Source: Bacteroides caccae
GTDB lineage: Bacteria; Bacteroidota; Bacteroidia; Bacteroidales; Bacteroidaceae
Length of the DNA stretch: 64,000 nt
Assembly (NCBI RefSeq): GCF_002222615.2
Contig: NZ_CP022412.2
Span: 1,860,001-1,924,000, forward strand
Reading direction: 5' to 3'
Below are positions 7,973 to 17,624 of this stretch, piece by piece (position 1 is the first letter of the stretch; each line of letters begins with the position of its first letter). The translations under genes were made by a program, and so were the position numbers. A model generated the notes under the pieces. It was not told the DNA's origin. It worked only from the letters and a program-made list of their open reading frames with translations, and ran no database searches.

Positions 7973-9358
7973 TTACTTGTTTTTTACTATTTGTGCCATG
8001 AATTCCGCTTCACAAACCACCTTCTCGCCGACGAATGCATAACCTTTCATCGTGGAGATACCACGACGGATCGGAGCCAGCAATTCCACACGGAACAATA
8101 ACGTGTCTCCCGGCACTACCTTTTGGCGGAATTTTACACCGTCTATCTTCATAAAATAGGTAGAGTAGCGTTCCGGTTCGTCAACGGAATTGAGGACAAG
8201 CAGACCTCCCACTTGTGCCATGGCTTCTACTTGAAGCACTCCCGGCATAACAGGTTCTTGCGGGAAATGTCCCTGGAAGAAAGGCTCGTTGGCGGTAATA
8301 TTCTTGACACCTACGATATAGTTGGCACCAATTTCAATTACTTTATCTACCAGTTGGAAAGGATAACGGTGCGGCAGAAGTTCACGGATGCGGTTTACAT
8401 CCATTATAGGTTCGCGGCTACAATCATAAGTCGGTGCCTGAATTTCGTGCAAGCGGATTTCTTTCCGCATCTGACGGGCAAACTTATTGTTGATTGTGTG
8501 TCCGGGACGGGTGGCGATGATACGGCCTTTGATCGGTTTACCGATTAAAGCAAGATCACCGATTACGTCCAGCAACTTGTGACGGGCACATTCATTCGGC
8601 CAAACCAACGGTTTATGATTGATATAACCCAACTGGTCGGCATCCATGTGAGGAACTCCCATTACGTCCGCCAGCTTGTCATAGCTTTCTTGCGACATTT
8701 TACGTTCGTAGATAACGATTGCATTGTCCAGGTCACCGCCTTTTATCAATCCGGCAGAGAGAAGAGGCTCTATTTCGCGAACAAAGACGAAAGTACGGCT
8801 GGCAGCCACTTCGTCTTTGAATTTATGCATATCTTCAAGTGTAGCAAACTGGTTAGGGATGATTGTCGAGTCATAAGAAACCAGTACATTCAGGCTAAAA
8901 TTCTCATCCGGCAATACGATGATAGAAGAACCGGTTGCTTCATCACGGAATTCGATTTTAGATTTGATGATATAAAAGTCTTTGACAGCGCTTTGTTCTT
9001 CTGTCCCTACACGTTCTATTTCTTGTACATAATATTGTGCACTACCGTCCAGAATCGGAAATTCCGGACCATTCACCTGGATGAGGCAGTTATCAATGCC
9101 CAATGCGTAAAGGGCTGCCATACCATGCTCTACGGTACTTACTTTGACTCCGTTCTTTGATAACACGGTACCACGGGTGGTTTCCGTCACGTTGTCCGCT
9201 ACTGCATCGATAGTTGGTTGTCCTTCCAGGTCAATGCGTTGGATTTTATATCCGTGATTGTCCGGAGCAGGATTAAATGTAACAGTGAGGTCAAGTCCAG
9301 TGTGAAGACCTTTCCCGCTCAGTGAAAAGCTATCTTTCAGCGTTTTTTGTTTCAGCAT
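7973..9358 (-). CDS. lpxC-fabZ: Bifunctional UDP-3-O-acyl-GlcNAc deacetylase / 3-hydroxyacyl-ACP dehydratase
   Basis: A 461-residue fusion. Residues 1-300 are LpxC, the zinc deacetylase that commits to lipid A synthesis (STVEHGMAALYALGIDNC, then HKLLDVIGDLALIG supplying zinc ligands). Residues 315-461 are FabZ, the hot-dog dehydratase of fatty-acid elongation (LLPHRYPFQLVDKV, GHFPQEPVMPGVLQVEAMAQ). The fusion is the normal arrangement in Bacteroidetes. It probably couples the supply of hydroxyacyl-ACP to its use, since the two activities compete for the same pool. It lies three bases after lpxD. Confidence 0.96.
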   Translation of the reverse strand: MLKQKTLKDSFSLSGKGLHTGLDLTVTFNPAPDNHGYKIQRIDLEGQPTIDAVADNVTETTRGTVLSKNGVKVSTVEHGMAALYALGIDNCLIQVNGPEFPILDGSAQYYVQEIERVGTEEQSAVKDFYIIKSKIEFRDEATGSSIIVLPDENFSLNVLVSYDSTIIPNQFATLEDMHKFKDEVAASRTFVFVREIEPLLSAGLIKGGDLDNAIVIYERKMSQESYDKLADVMGVPHMDADQLGYINHKPLVWPNECARHKLLDVIGDLALIGKPIKGRIIATRPGHTINNKFARQMRKEIRLHEIQAPTYDCSREPIMDVNRIRELLPHRYPFQLVDKVIEIGANYIVGVKNITANEPFFQGHFPQEPVMPGVLQVEAMAQVGGLLVLNSVDEPERYSTYFMKIDGVKFRQKVVPGDTLLFRVELLAPIRRGISTMKGYAFVGEKVVCEAEFMAQIVKNK

Positions 9359-9361
9359 TGG

Positions 9362-10402
9362 TTACTTATTTAATAGTTGTTTTAATTCTTCTACTTCTTT
9401 GCGTAATTTGTTCAGTTCTGTGTACATATCCGGTAGTTTCTTAGTCACAATAGCCGCCTTGAAATACGGTTTCAACTCCATAGGAGGTGTTCCGATCAGT
9501 TGGTTGTCGGACTTAATGCTGCTTGGTACACCCGATTGTGCTCCGAGATTTACGCGGTCACCGATCTTGATGTGTCCGGCAATACCTACCTGTCCGCCAA
9601 ACATACACCATTCGCCGATCTTGGTAGAACCGGCAATACCGACTTGAGCAGCCATTACAGTATGCGATCCCACTTCGTCGTTGTGGGCAATCTGTACCAG
9701 ATTATCTATTTTGGCGCCGCTATGTATAACCGTTGCTCCCATGGTAGCCCGGTCAACACAGGTATTGGCACCTATGTCTACTTTATCTTCCAGAATAACG
9801 ATTCCGATTTGTGGAATCTTATCATACCCGTTAGGAGTGGGAGCGAATCCGAATCCGTCGGCTCCGATTACCGCGCCGGAATGTAATATACACTCATTGC
9901 CGATACGGCAGTCATGATAAACGTTTACATTTGAGTAAAGCAGGCAACCTTTGCCTATCTTTACACCGTCTCCAACAAAAGTATGCGGGTAAATTTGAGT
10001 ATTATCTCCGATGACGGCGTTCTCGCCGATATAAGCGAAAGCACCGATATATACGTTTTCGCCGATCTTGGCACTGGGTGCGACAAAAGCCAATGAATCT
10101 ATCCCTTCTTTCTTGGGTTTGCTCATTTCATAAAGGTTGAGCAATTTTGCCAGGCTTTCGTAAGCATTGTCTACTTTGATAAGGGTGGCTTTGATCTCAT
10201 GCTCGGGAGTGAAGTCCTTATTAACCAGTACAATGCTGGACTGTGTCTCGTAGATATAAGGTGTATATTTAGGGTTCGACAGGAAAGAAATAGCTCCGGG
10301 CATTCCCTCTTCAATCTTAGCGAATGTGTGTACCGTAGCGTTTTCGTCTCCAATGATTTCCCCTTGGATAAATGCTGCAATTTGCTTAGCCGAGAACTCC
10401 AT
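9362..10402 (-). CDS. lpxD: UDP-3-O-(3-hydroxyacyl)glucosamine N-acyltransferase
   Basis: A 346-residue enzyme that adds the amide-linked acyl chain in lipid A synthesis. The N-terminal uridine-binding domain (about 1-100) is followed by hexapeptide repeats (about 105-310). The catalytic region [22 protein letters not shown] contains the conserved histidine, and a C-terminal coiled helix ([19 protein letters not shown]) is visible. An 82-base gap separates it from the upstream HD gene; that gap holds an imperfect hairpin (AATAAC/GTTATT arms around 10430-10468) and could contain a separate promoter. Confidence 0.95.
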   Translation of the reverse strand: MEFSAKQIAAFIQGEIIGDENATVHTFAKIEEGMPGAISFLSNPKYTPYIYETQSSIVLVNKDFTPEHEIKATLIKVDNAYESLAKLLNLYEMSKPKKEGIDSLAFVAPSAKIGENVYIGAFAYIGENAVIGDNTQIYPHTFVGDGVKIGKGCLLYSNVNVYHDCRIGNECILHSGAVIGADGFGFAPTPNGYDKIPQIGIVILEDKVDIGANTCVDRATMGATVIHSGAKIDNLVQIAHNDEVGSHTVMAAQVGIAGSTKIGEWCMFGGQVGIAGHIKIGDRVNLGAQSGVPSSIKSDNQLIGTPPMELKPYFKAAIVTKKLPDMYTELNKLRKEVEELKQLLNK

Positions 10403-10484
10403 GTCTTTTCTTTAAAATTTAATTAGTTCACAAATAACGGACTTTTTTTTCAGATTTCCGTGTTATTGCATGAATATTTTATAC

Positions 10485-11714
10485 TTATCTGTGCAATCTC
10501 TGGTAGCAGAGATAGTATTTCTTTACCTTTTTGGACAATAATGAGATGTTCAGCATGTCCGATGCTTCGGCAATATTTTTGATAGTGCCGTCCTTGTAGA
10601 TAATGTCAATACTGTCATCTGCCGGGTCGTACATATTCTTTTCGATGCTGGGGGTAGAGACAAAATAGTTCGCTTCGGAAAGGGTTATGCCTAGTTGCTG
10701 GCTGATGTGCAAAGTTAATTCTTTTTTTCTGTCCTTACTAATCGGTTCCGACGAAATTTCCACTTTAAAGATATTTCGGTTGATCATTCCCAGGCTTAAG
10801 GTGGAAAGAACTTTGTCAGGATGAGTGCTCCATACTTTTAAAGCAGTCCAGATATCATTATCATCCAGTTGGATGAAATTTTCCAGACAATCGGGATTAT
10901 GATAGAACTCCTGGTGATTGATATCATTGTAGAGGAAGAAACGCAATGCGGGCGATGCAAATAATTCTACACCTTTTGAGGCAAGTTCCTTAGCACGTAG
11001 CAGGGTGCTGATGAGCATTCTTTCATAAGCAACCGAGGTCTTGTGCAGATATACTTGCCAGTACATCAGGCGGCGTGCAGTCAGGAAATTCTCAATAGAA
11101 TAGATGCCTTTCGATTCGATAACGAGGCGGTCGTCCGCCACGTCGAGCATTTTGATGATTCTTGCCGAACCGATATTCCCTTCCGTTACACCGGTGTAGA
11201 AACTGTCGCGTCGAAGATAATCGAGCCTGTCCATATCCAGTTGCCCGCTTACAAGCTGATGCAGGAAACGTTTCGGATATTCGTCCTTGAAGATTTGAAT
11301 GGCAAGGCTGAGTTGCCCGTTCATCTCCTTGTTCATCCGTTCCATGAGTATAAGGGAGATTTCTTCGTGAGAAACTCCTTTGACAATGGTGTTTTCGAGC
11401 ACATGAGAGAAAGGACCGTGACCGATGTCGTGCAGCAGGATAGCCGCTTGTACAGCTTCAGCCTCGCTGTCAAAGATAAAATTACCTTTGGAGGCCAGTT
11501 GGGTGATAGCTTCGCTCATCAGGTAGAAAGCACCTAATGAGTGTTGGAAGCGGGTATGTTGTGCGCCGGGATATACTACCGAGGAGAGCCCTACTTGCTT
11601 GATGCGGGTAAGACGCTGCAAAAGGGGATGCCGTACAATATCATACAGCAGCCCCTTTGGAATATTGATAAACCCGAATACAGGGTCGTTGATTATCTTT
11701 CTTTCGTAAGGCAT
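10485..11714 (-). CDS. HD-domain phosphohydrolase
   Basis: A 409-residue cytosolic protein of the dGTPase/YdhJ-like HD family. The metal-binding signature is complete: TRFQHSLGAFYLM, LLHDIGHGPFSH and the DMDRLDYLRRDSFYTG segment. Members hydrolyse nucleoside triphosphates or other phosphoesters; the substrate cannot be read from sequence. It lies 28 bases after pyrF, in a run of nucleotide, translation and lipid A genes. SAMHD1-like and dGTPase alternatives belong to the same superfamily. Confidence 0.88.
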   Translation of the reverse strand: MPYERKIINDPVFGFINIPKGLLYDIVRHPLLQRLTRIKQVGLSSVVYPGAQHTRFQHSLGAFYLMSEAITQLASKGNFIFDSEAEAVQAAILLHDIGHGPFSHVLENTIVKGVSHEEISLILMERMNKEMNGQLSLAIQIFKDEYPKRFLHQLVSGQLDMDRLDYLRRDSFYTGVTEGNIGSARIIKMLDVADDRLVIESKGIYSIENFLTARRLMYWQVYLHKTSVAYERMLISTLLRAKELASKGVELFASPALRFFLYNDINHQEFYHNPDCLENFIQLDDNDIWTALKVWSTHPDKVLSTLSLGMINRNIFKVEISSEPISKDRKKELTLHISQQLGITLSEANYFVSTPSIEKNMYDPADDSIDIIYKDGTIKNIAEASDMLNISLLSKKVKKYYLCYQRLHR

Positions 11715-11742
11715 TCGTTTCTTTTAGAGATTCTTTATTCTT

Positions 11743-12567
11743 TTAGAGAATGGCTTTTAGCTGCTCTGCCATTTGTGCCTGTACTTCTTGTGCGGCAGTG
11801 CGGGCAGCTTCGGCAAATTTCTCTGTCTTGTCCACGTAGATAATTCCACGGGACGAGTTAACAATTAACCCACAGGTACTGTTCATTCCATACTTGCAAA
11901 CTTCTTCGAGCGAGCCGCCTTGTGCTCCGACACCCGGAACGAGAAGGAAGTGATTAGGAACAATTTTACGGATGTCTTCAAACGCACGTCCCTGAGTAGC
12001 GCCTACCACATACATCATGCGGTCATCGCCTGCCCATTCCTGTGATTTGCGCAACACTTTCTCAAACAAGCGTTCACCGTTCACGTCTTCCGTCAACTGG
12101 AAGTCATGAGAACCTTTGTTGGAAGTCAGTGCCAACAGGATCACCCATTTGCCTTCGTAGGTCAGGAACGGAGTTACGCTGTCCTCGCCCATATAAGGAG
12201 CTACGGTTACAGAGTCTATGTCCAGTTCTTCGAAGAAAGTACGGGCATACATGGCGGAAGTGTTTCCTATATCGCCACGCTTTGCATCGGCAATGATGAA
12301 CTGGTCGGGATAATTATCTTTGATATATTTTACTGTCTTTTCAAAGGCAATCCAACCTTTCACGCCCATGCTTTCATAGAAAGCGAGGTTTGGCTTGTAA
12401 GCAATGCACAAGTCGGCTGTTGCGTCGATGATAGCTTTGTTGAAAGCGAAGATCGGGTCTTCTTCCTTCAGCAGATGTTCGGGTATTTTCTTGATGTCGG
12501 TATCAAGTCCTACGCAAAGGAATGATTTCTTGCGTTTTATGTTTTCAAATAATTGTTGCTTATCCAT
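11743..12567 (-). CDS. pyrF: Orotidine-5'-phosphate decarboxylase
   Basis: A 274-residue enzyme performing the last step of UMP synthesis. The length and the motif [14 protein letters not shown] (catalytic lysine) place it in the longer class of PyrF proteins. Other marks are FLCVGLDTD near the N-terminus and the phosphate-binding VPGVGAQGG. It lies 15 bases after prfA and 28 bases before the HD gene, so co-transcription is likely. Confidence 0.96.
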   Translation of the reverse strand: MDKQQLFENIKRKKSFLCVGLDTDIKKIPEHLLKEEDPIFAFNKAIIDATADLCIAYKPNLAFYESMGVKGWIAFEKTVKYIKDNYPDQFIIADAKRGDIGNTSAMYARTFFEELDIDSVTVAPYMGEDSVTPFLTYEGKWVILLALTSNKGSHDFQLTEDVNGERLFEKVLRKSQEWAGDDRMMYVVGATQGRAFEDIRKIVPNHFLLVPGVGAQGGSLEEVCKYGMNSTCGLIVNSSRGIIYVDKTEKFAEAARTAAQEVQAQMAEQLKAIL

Positions 12568-12582
12568 TTCTATATAAATGTT

Positions 12583-13695
12583 TTAAAGTTCGCTTTCTTT
12601 CAGACGTTCCGCATTTTCCGCCACAATCAGGTGGTCGATGCAATCTTGGATATCTCCGTCCATGAAGGCGGTCAGATTATAGATCGTATAATTGATACGG
12701 TGGTCGGTAATACGTCCTTGTGGATAGTTGTATGTACGGATTTTAGCAGAACGGTCTCCGGTAGATACCATTGTTTTACGTTTGGAAGCAATGTCATCGA
12801 TATATTTCTGATGTTCCTTGTCGTAGATAAAGGTACGGAGGCGGGCCAGTGCGCGTTCCTTATTTTTCGGTTGGTCGCGCGTTTCGGTACATTCAATAAG
12901 GATTTCTTCCGCTACGCCTGTATTCGGATTCTTCCAGATATAACGCAGGCGTACACCGGATTCCACCTTGTTGACATTCTGTCCGCCGGCGCCACCGCTT
13001 CGGAAAGTATCCCATTTGATTTCTCCTTCGTTGATGACAACGTCAAATTCTTCCGCTTCGGGGAGTACGGCTACCGAGGCAGCGGATGTATGTACACGTC
13101 CCTGCGTCTCTGTGGCGGGAACACGCTGTACGCGGTGCACTCCCGATTCGTATTTCAATGTCCCGTAAACGTTATCACCCGTCACGCTGCAAATGATTTC
13201 CTTGAAACCGCCGGCTGCCCCTTCGTTGGCGCTGGATACTTCCATTTTCCAGCCTTTGGTTTCGCAATACTTGGCATACATACGGAAAAGGTCGCCGGCA
13301 AAGATAGCGGCTTCGTCGCCTCCTGTACCGCCACGGATTTCGAGAATCGCATTCTTGCTATCCTGCGGGTCGGCGGGAACAAGCATCAGTTTGATTTCCT
13401 CTTCCAATACGGGAAGACGTTCCTGACTACTGTCCATTTCTTCTTTTGCCATTTCGCGCATATCGGCATCCGATTCATTGGCTAGAATGTTTCTGGCCTC
13501 TTCAATATTACCCAGCAGCTGCATATATTCCTTGCGGGCTTTCATCAAATCATCCAGTTCCTTATATTCTTTCGTCAGTTTGACGTAACGTTTTTGGTCG
13601 GCAATCACTGCCGGGTCGGTGATAAGGGTAGATATTTCTTCAAAACGGGCTACAAGTCCGTCTAATTTCTCTAATATGGTACTGTTATCTGCCAT
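12583..13695 (-). CDS. prfA: Peptide chain release factor 1
   Basis: A 370-residue release factor recognising UAA and UAG. The PAT codon-recognition motif occurs in RVPATETQGRVHTSA, which is specific to RF1 rather than RF2, and the GGQ peptidyl-hydrolase motif in SGGAGGQNVNKVES. No internal frameshift is needed. It starts three bases after the purM stop, indicating translational coupling. Confidence 0.97.
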   Translation of the reverse strand: MADNSTILEKLDGLVARFEEISTLITDPAVIADQKRYVKLTKEYKELDDLMKARKEYMQLLGNIEEARNILANESDADMREMAKEEMDSSQERLPVLEEEIKLMLVPADPQDSKNAILEIRGGTGGDEAAIFAGDLFRMYAKYCETKGWKMEVSSANEGAAGGFKEIICSVTGDNVYGTLKYESGVHRVQRVPATETQGRVHTSAASVAVLPEAEEFDVVINEGEIKWDTFRSGGAGGQNVNKVESGVRLRYIWKNPNTGVAEEILIECTETRDQPKNKERALARLRTFIYDKEHQKYIDDIASKRKTMVSTGDRSAKIRTYNYPQGRITDHRINYTIYNLTAFMDGDIQDCIDHLIVAENAERLKESEL

Positions 13696-13698
13696 TCT

Positions 13699-14865
13699 TT
13701 AGTATCTGAATTCTCCGAATTCGCTCTTAATGATTAATTCTGTCTGTTCACACGCTTCGATACGTCCTACAATCTGTGCGGGGATGCCGAAAGATTCGGA
13801 AATAGCAATCACCTCTTCGGCATGTTCCGGTGACAGGTAAACTTCGAGACGGTGCCCCATATTGAATACTTTGTACATTTCTGCCCAGTCCGTGCCGCTC
13901 TGTTCCTGTATAGTCTTGAACAACGGAGGAACGGGGAACAGATTATCCTTCACAACACGTACATTTTCTACGAAATGCAGCACTTTGGTTTGCGCACCGC
14001 CGGAGCAGTGAACCATGCCATGAATTTCGGAGCGGAGTGCATCCAACAGTTTCTTTACCACCGGAGCATACGTACGGGTAGGAGAGAGCACTAGCTTGCC
14101 CGCATCAATCGGAGAACCTTCCACGCTGTCAGTCAGTTTCAGTCCGCCGGAATAAACCAGTTCTTCGGGTACTGCCGCATCGTAACTTTCCGGATATTTC
14201 TCTGCGAGATATTTGCCGAATACGTCATGGCGGGCACTTGTAAGACCGTTGCTACCCATACCGCCATTGTATTCTTTTTCATAAGTAGCCTGTCCATAAG
14301 AGGCCAATCCTACAATAACGTCACCCGGGCGAATGTTGGCATTATTGATAACGTCCGAGCGTTTCATGCGGCAAGTCACGGTAGAGTCAACGATAATTGT
14401 GCGTACCAGATCACCGACATCAGCAGTTTCGCCACCGGTAGCATATACGCCTACACCCATTTCGCGAAGTTCGGCCAGCAGTTCGTCCGTTCCGTTGATG
14501 ATTGCAGAGATCACTTCTCCCGGAATCAAGAGTTTGTTACGTCCGATAGTGGAAGAAACGAGGATGTTGTCTACGGCACCTACACAGAGCAAGTCGTCGA
14601 TATTCATAATCAGGGCGTCTTGTGCAATACCTTTCCAGACAGACAGGTCGCCTGTTTCTTTCCAGTACATATAAGCAAGGGATGATTTTGTTCCTGCACC
14701 GTCGGCATGCATGATGTTACAATAGTCAGGGTCACCTCCCAATATGTCCGGGATGATTTTGCAGAAAGCTTTCGGGAAAATTCCTTTGTCGATGTTCTTG
14801 ATGGCGTTGTGCACATCTTCTTTTGATGCGCTTACGCCACGCATCATGTATCGTTGATTACTCAT
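13699..14865 (-). CDS. purM: Phosphoribosylformylglycinamidine cyclo-ligase (AIR synthase)
   Basis: A 388-residue PurM-fold enzyme converting FGAM to AIR in purine synthesis. Marks include DGAGTKSSLAYMYW, IAQDALIMNIDDLLCVGA, YATGGETADVGDLVRTIIVDSTVTCR and GSNGLTSARHDVFGKYLAEKYP. It is about 40 residues longer than the E. coli enzyme, as usual in Bacteroides. The purine gene purC lies some 4.3 kb away in the same direction. It is the first gene of the long minus-strand series. Confidence 0.92.
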   Translation of the reverse strand: MSNQRYMMRGVSASKEDVHNAIKNIDKGIFPKAFCKIIPDILGGDPDYCNIMHADGAGTKSSLAYMYWKETGDLSVWKGIAQDALIMNIDDLLCVGAVDNILVSSTIGRNKLLIPGEVISAIINGTDELLAELREMGVGVYATGGETADVGDLVRTIIVDSTVTCRMKRSDVINNANIRPGDVIVGLASYGQATYEKEYNGGMGSNGLTSARHDVFGKYLAEKYPESYDAAVPEELVYSGGLKLTDSVEGSPIDAGKLVLSPTRTYAPVVKKLLDALRSEIHGMVHCSGGAQTKVLHFVENVRVVKDNLFPVPPLFKTIQEQSGTDWAEMYKVFNMGHRLEVYLSPEHAEEVIAISESFGIPAQIVGRIEACEQTELIIKSEFGEFRY

Positions 14866-14894
14866 GAGTTATAGAATTATTTTGTATACGGCTG

Positions 14895-14926
14895 CAAAAG
14901 TACTGCTTTTTTTTCGTACAGCCAAC
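14895..14926 (-). promoter_or_regulatory. Promoter for the purM-prfA-pyrF-lpx gene series
   Basis: On the minus strand, GTTG (14926-14923), a 20-bp spacer and TACTTTTG (14902-14895) give one mismatch to TTTG-N19-21-TAnnTTTG. Transcription would start about 20 bases before the purM ATG. Confidence 0.55.
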
Positions 14927-14955
14927 TATCTTATTAGAAATGCCGTTGCTTATCT

Positions 14956-15537
14956 CTAGAACTCTACTTTCGGAGCTTTTTCACTTCCTTCTTCTGCTTC
15001 AAAATATGCTTTCTTATCGAAACCGAACATACCTGCAAAGATATTTTTCGGGAAGCGGCGGATATTGGTGTTGTAAGCTTGTGCAGCATCGTTGAAGTTT
15101 TTGCGTGCTACGTTGATACGGTTTTCCGTTCCTTCCAGTTGGGCTTGCAGCTCAAGGAAGTTCTGATTGGCCTTCAGGTCGGGATAGTTTTCCGTGATAG
15201 CCAGCAACTTACCTAGTGCTGAAGTTACGGCACCCTGTGCTTTCTGATATTCTGCCAGCTTCTCCGGAGTCAGGTCTTCGGCATCCACTTTGATTTGGGT
15301 CGCTTGGCTGCGTGCTGCGACAACTCCTTCCAAAGTCTCTTTTTCGTGCGTTGCATATCCTTTTACGGTATTTACCAGATTCGGAATCAAGTCTGCACGA
15401 CGTTGGTATTGAGTTTCTACATTTGCCCATTGACCGGTAACATTCTCGTCCATAGTAACCAGACCGTTATATACACTTACTGCCCATATAACAAGGATAG
15501 CCACAACGGCTAAGATGATGATAATTGACTTTTTCAT
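14956..15537 (-). CDS. LemA family protein
   Basis: A 193-residue protein with one N-terminal membrane helix (MKKSIIIILAVVAILVIWAV) and a long helical domain typical of LemA (QWANVETQYQRRADLIPNLVNTVKGYA, then NINVARKNFNDAA-type repeats). The ATG at 15537 is the real start. The frame stays open to 15738, but that extension overlaps the glycine-rich end of the next gene and encodes a low-complexity stretch unlike LemA. LemA proteins are commonly paired with TPM/YgcG proteins, as here, with a 46-base gap. The role is unknown, with envelope-related hypotheses. Confidence 0.93.
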   Translation of the reverse strand: MKKSIIIILAVVAILVIWAVSVYNGLVTMDENVTGQWANVETQYQRRADLIPNLVNTVKGYATHEKETLEGVVAARSQATQIKVDAEDLTPEKLAEYQKAQGAVTSALGKLLAITENYPDLKANQNFLELQAQLEGTENRINVARKNFNDAAQAYNTNIRRFPKNIFAGMFGFDKKAYFEAEEGSEKAPKVEF

Positions 15538-15583
15538 GTTTCTTGTTTTTTTATTGAAATTGATAATCTGATTGTTTCTAGTT

Positions 15584-16504
15584 TTAGAACCGGGAGCCGG
15601 CACCGCCGCCTCCGCCCATTCCTCCTCCGAAGCTGCCGCCGCTAAAACCTCCGCCTCCTCCGAAACCTCGACCTCCTCCGAAGCCACCGATAAACGGACC
15701 GCCTCCGCCGCCACCCCGATGGTGATAATCATTGTCATAACTTTGGTGGCGACGCACGAGTGTATGTCCGCAGTTCCTGCACGTATAAGTAATATCTTCG
15801 GTCTTCACTCCGTTGATTCGGGAAACAAGCCTGCTTCCGCTTCTTTGTAATTGGTGTTTCCCGCAATTCGGGCAACGGCTTTGTTTCCGTGCTGCAAAAA
15901 AGGCGAGTCCCCCGCCGATAGCGAAGAAGCAGAAAAGAGCGAGGAAGAAATCAAATGAACCTCCGTCTCCGGGTTCCGCTAGAGAATCATTCTCCATAGA
16001 ACCATCGAGCCGTTGACAAGTTGCTTTCAAACCTGCCACCATTCCTGCGTCCCAGTTCCCATCTTTCAGATAAGGAATCATATATTTCGTTTGAATCCTT
16101 TTGCAGATTGCATCCGGAAGCACACCTTCCAAGCCGTAGCCGGTATAAAATTGAATACAACGTTGGTCGGTAACTAATAAAATAACCAGACCATTGTTTT
16201 TGTCTTTCTTCCCTACACCCCATTTATTCAGCAGTTGGTGGCAAAAGTCGAAACAGTCTGTCTCCCCGATAGAGGGAACTACGGCAACCACCGTTTCAAT
16301 GCCCGTCTGCTGTTCCAATGCATATAGCATGGCATCTATGCTGTCACAAGCCGCTTGCGACAGTATTCCCGCCGGATTACAAACATATTGCATCTTGTTT
16401 TGCAGGTGGACTTTGGGAAGATTATCTACCGTGTATACTTTCTCCTGAGCTTGCAGAGGAAACAGCAAAAAGGCGGCAATTATAAATGTGAATATTGATT
16501 TCAT
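15584..16504 (-). CDS. TPM domain (YgcG-like) protein with glycine-rich tail
   Basis: A 306-residue protein with a signal peptide (residues 1-20), a TPM domain (about 25-165, including LYALEQQTGIETVVAVVPSIG and GYGLEGVLPDAICKRI) and a transmembrane segment near 180-200 (FFLALFCFFAIGGGLAFF). A zinc-ribbon-like pair of cysteine motifs follows (CPNCGKHQLQ and CRNCGH), and the C-terminal 55 residues are almost entirely G, F and S. This domain order is typical of YgcG/Psb32-type proteins found with LemA. A TATCTTTG -7 element lies at 16524-16531. Confidence 0.9.
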   Translation of the reverse strand: MKSIFTFIIAAFLLFPLQAQEKVYTVDNLPKVHLQNKMQYVCNPAGILSQAACDSIDAMLYALEQQTGIETVVAVVPSIGETDCFDFCHQLLNKWGVGKKDKNNGLVILLVTDQRCIQFYTGYGLEGVLPDAICKRIQTKYMIPYLKDGNWDAGMVAGLKATCQRLDGSMENDSLAEPGDGGSFDFFLALFCFFAIGGGLAFFAARKQSRCPNCGKHQLQRSGSRLVSRINGVKTEDITYTCRNCGHTLVRRHQSYDNDYHHRGGGGGGPFIGGFGGGRGFGGGGGFSGGSFGGGMGGGGGAGSRF

Positions 16505-16523
16505 AACAGTTGTTTTACATTTG

Positions 16524-16531
16524 CAAAGATA
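16524..16531 (-). promoter_or_regulatory. -7 element for the TPM-LemA pair
   Basis: Reads TATCTTTG on the minus strand, 20 bases before the TPM ATG. No good TTTG is seen at the expected upstream spacing, so only half of the promoter is supported. Confidence 0.4.
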
Positions 16532-16576
16532 GAAACTTTTTCTGTTATGGTTTTAAAACTCTTTGTTATAATAGGT

Positions 16577-17527
16577 TTAATGAATGTATCGCCCGACGAA
16601 GTCACGGACTTTATCGGTGTACTCCTGTTTATTCTCCTGGTATGAAACGGCATGAGCAGCCCCCGATACAATCCAAAGTTCTTTAGGCTCCGGTTTTGCT
16701 TCATAAAGCGGGTACACCATCCAGGTGGGCACATACGTGTCTTTGTCTCCGTGGATAAACAACATCGGTAACTTGCATTTCGCCACCTGCTTCAATGAGG
16801 AAGCCTCTTTGAAGTTCCACCCGTATTTTTTCTCACATAGCCAGCTTGTGGTATACATCAGTGGGAAAGGAGGAAGAAAGAAGGACGATTTCAGTTCATG
16901 CGAGAACTCATCCCATACGCTGGTATAGCCGCAATCTTCCACAAAGCATTTGACAAAAGGCTGCTGCTCCTCACCGGACACCATCATGGTGGTCGCACCT
17001 CCCATTGAAATACCGTGCACCGCCATTTGAGTGCTGTCTCCAAAAATCTTGTTGGCAATGTTCATCCATTGGAGTACGTCAAAACGGTCTTTCCACCCCA
17101 TTTGAATGGCACGCCCTTCGCTCTCGCCCTGATGTTGAAGGTCGGGGAGCAGAATGTTATAGCCCAAATCACGGTTGTACAAATACCCGATCATAAACAT
17201 ACGAATGGCGTTATCCGTATATCCGTGAACGATCACTGCCGTCTTGTCGGTCGGTTTAGGGGCGGCAACATAATATGCATGAAGCTGGATACCGTGCGGA
17301 TTGATAATAAAAGTATCTTTGAGTGCGTCCGCTTGGCGCAAACTATCCACCCATGGGCGGAGGAATGGATAGTTTCTGTACATATAGGGATAAGAGTCAG
17401 CATCTTTAGACAATATCTTGGCATCCGGGGTCAGAGAGAAATTCAACATATAGAAACTCCCGCCGATTGTACAACCGGTCAACAGCAGCACGACAATGAT
17501 AATGACATAAATAATTCTCTTTCTCAT
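16577..17527 (-). CDS. Alpha/beta hydrolase, membrane-anchored
   Basis: A 316-residue protein with an N-terminal hydrophobic anchor (IIYVIIIVVLLLTGC) that ends in a cysteine fitting a lipobox, so it may be an envelope lipoprotein. The hydrolase fold shows the oxyanion segment AVIVHGYTDNAIRMF, the nucleophile elbow HGISMGGATT, an acid in FIHGDKDTYVP and a histidine in SGAAHAVSY. The substrate is unknown. The 97-base gap before it (17528-17624) leaves its link to aroE uncertain. Confidence 0.85.
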   Translation of the reverse strand: MRKRIIYVIIIVVLLLTGCTIGGSFYMLNFSLTPDAKILSKDADSYPYMYRNYPFLRPWVDSLRQADALKDTFIINPHGIQLHAYYVAAPKPTDKTAVIVHGYTDNAIRMFMIGYLYNRDLGYNILLPDLQHQGESEGRAIQMGWKDRFDVLQWMNIANKIFGDSTQMAVHGISMGGATTMMVSGEEQQPFVKCFVEDCGYTSVWDEFSHELKSSFFLPPFPLMYTTSWLCEKKYGWNFKEASSLKQVAKCKLPMLFIHGDKDTYVPTWMVYPLYEAKPEPKELWIVSGAAHAVSYQENKQEYTDKVRDFVGRYIH

Positions 17528-17624
17528 AACTTATCCCAATTTATAAATAATCTCTTTGTCTGTCAGGAAATCACGTCCTGTTATTTACCTTCCGCATGAG
17601 AACTCGGGAGAGACATTCCGCTGG

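Noticed and set aside
8579..9160. A 193-codon plus-strand frame
   Set aside because: Antisense to the LpxC part of lpxC-fabZ, with no promoter or family support.
12553..13485. A 310-codon open frame on the plus strand
   Set aside because: It lies wholly antisense to prfA and the end of pyrF, whose families and motifs are certain. Its sequence has no recognisable domain.
15538..15738. N-terminal extension of LemA
   Set aside because: It overlaps the glycine-rich 3' end of the TPM gene and gives a low-complexity E/A/V stretch. The ATG at 15537 starts directly at the LemA membrane anchor.
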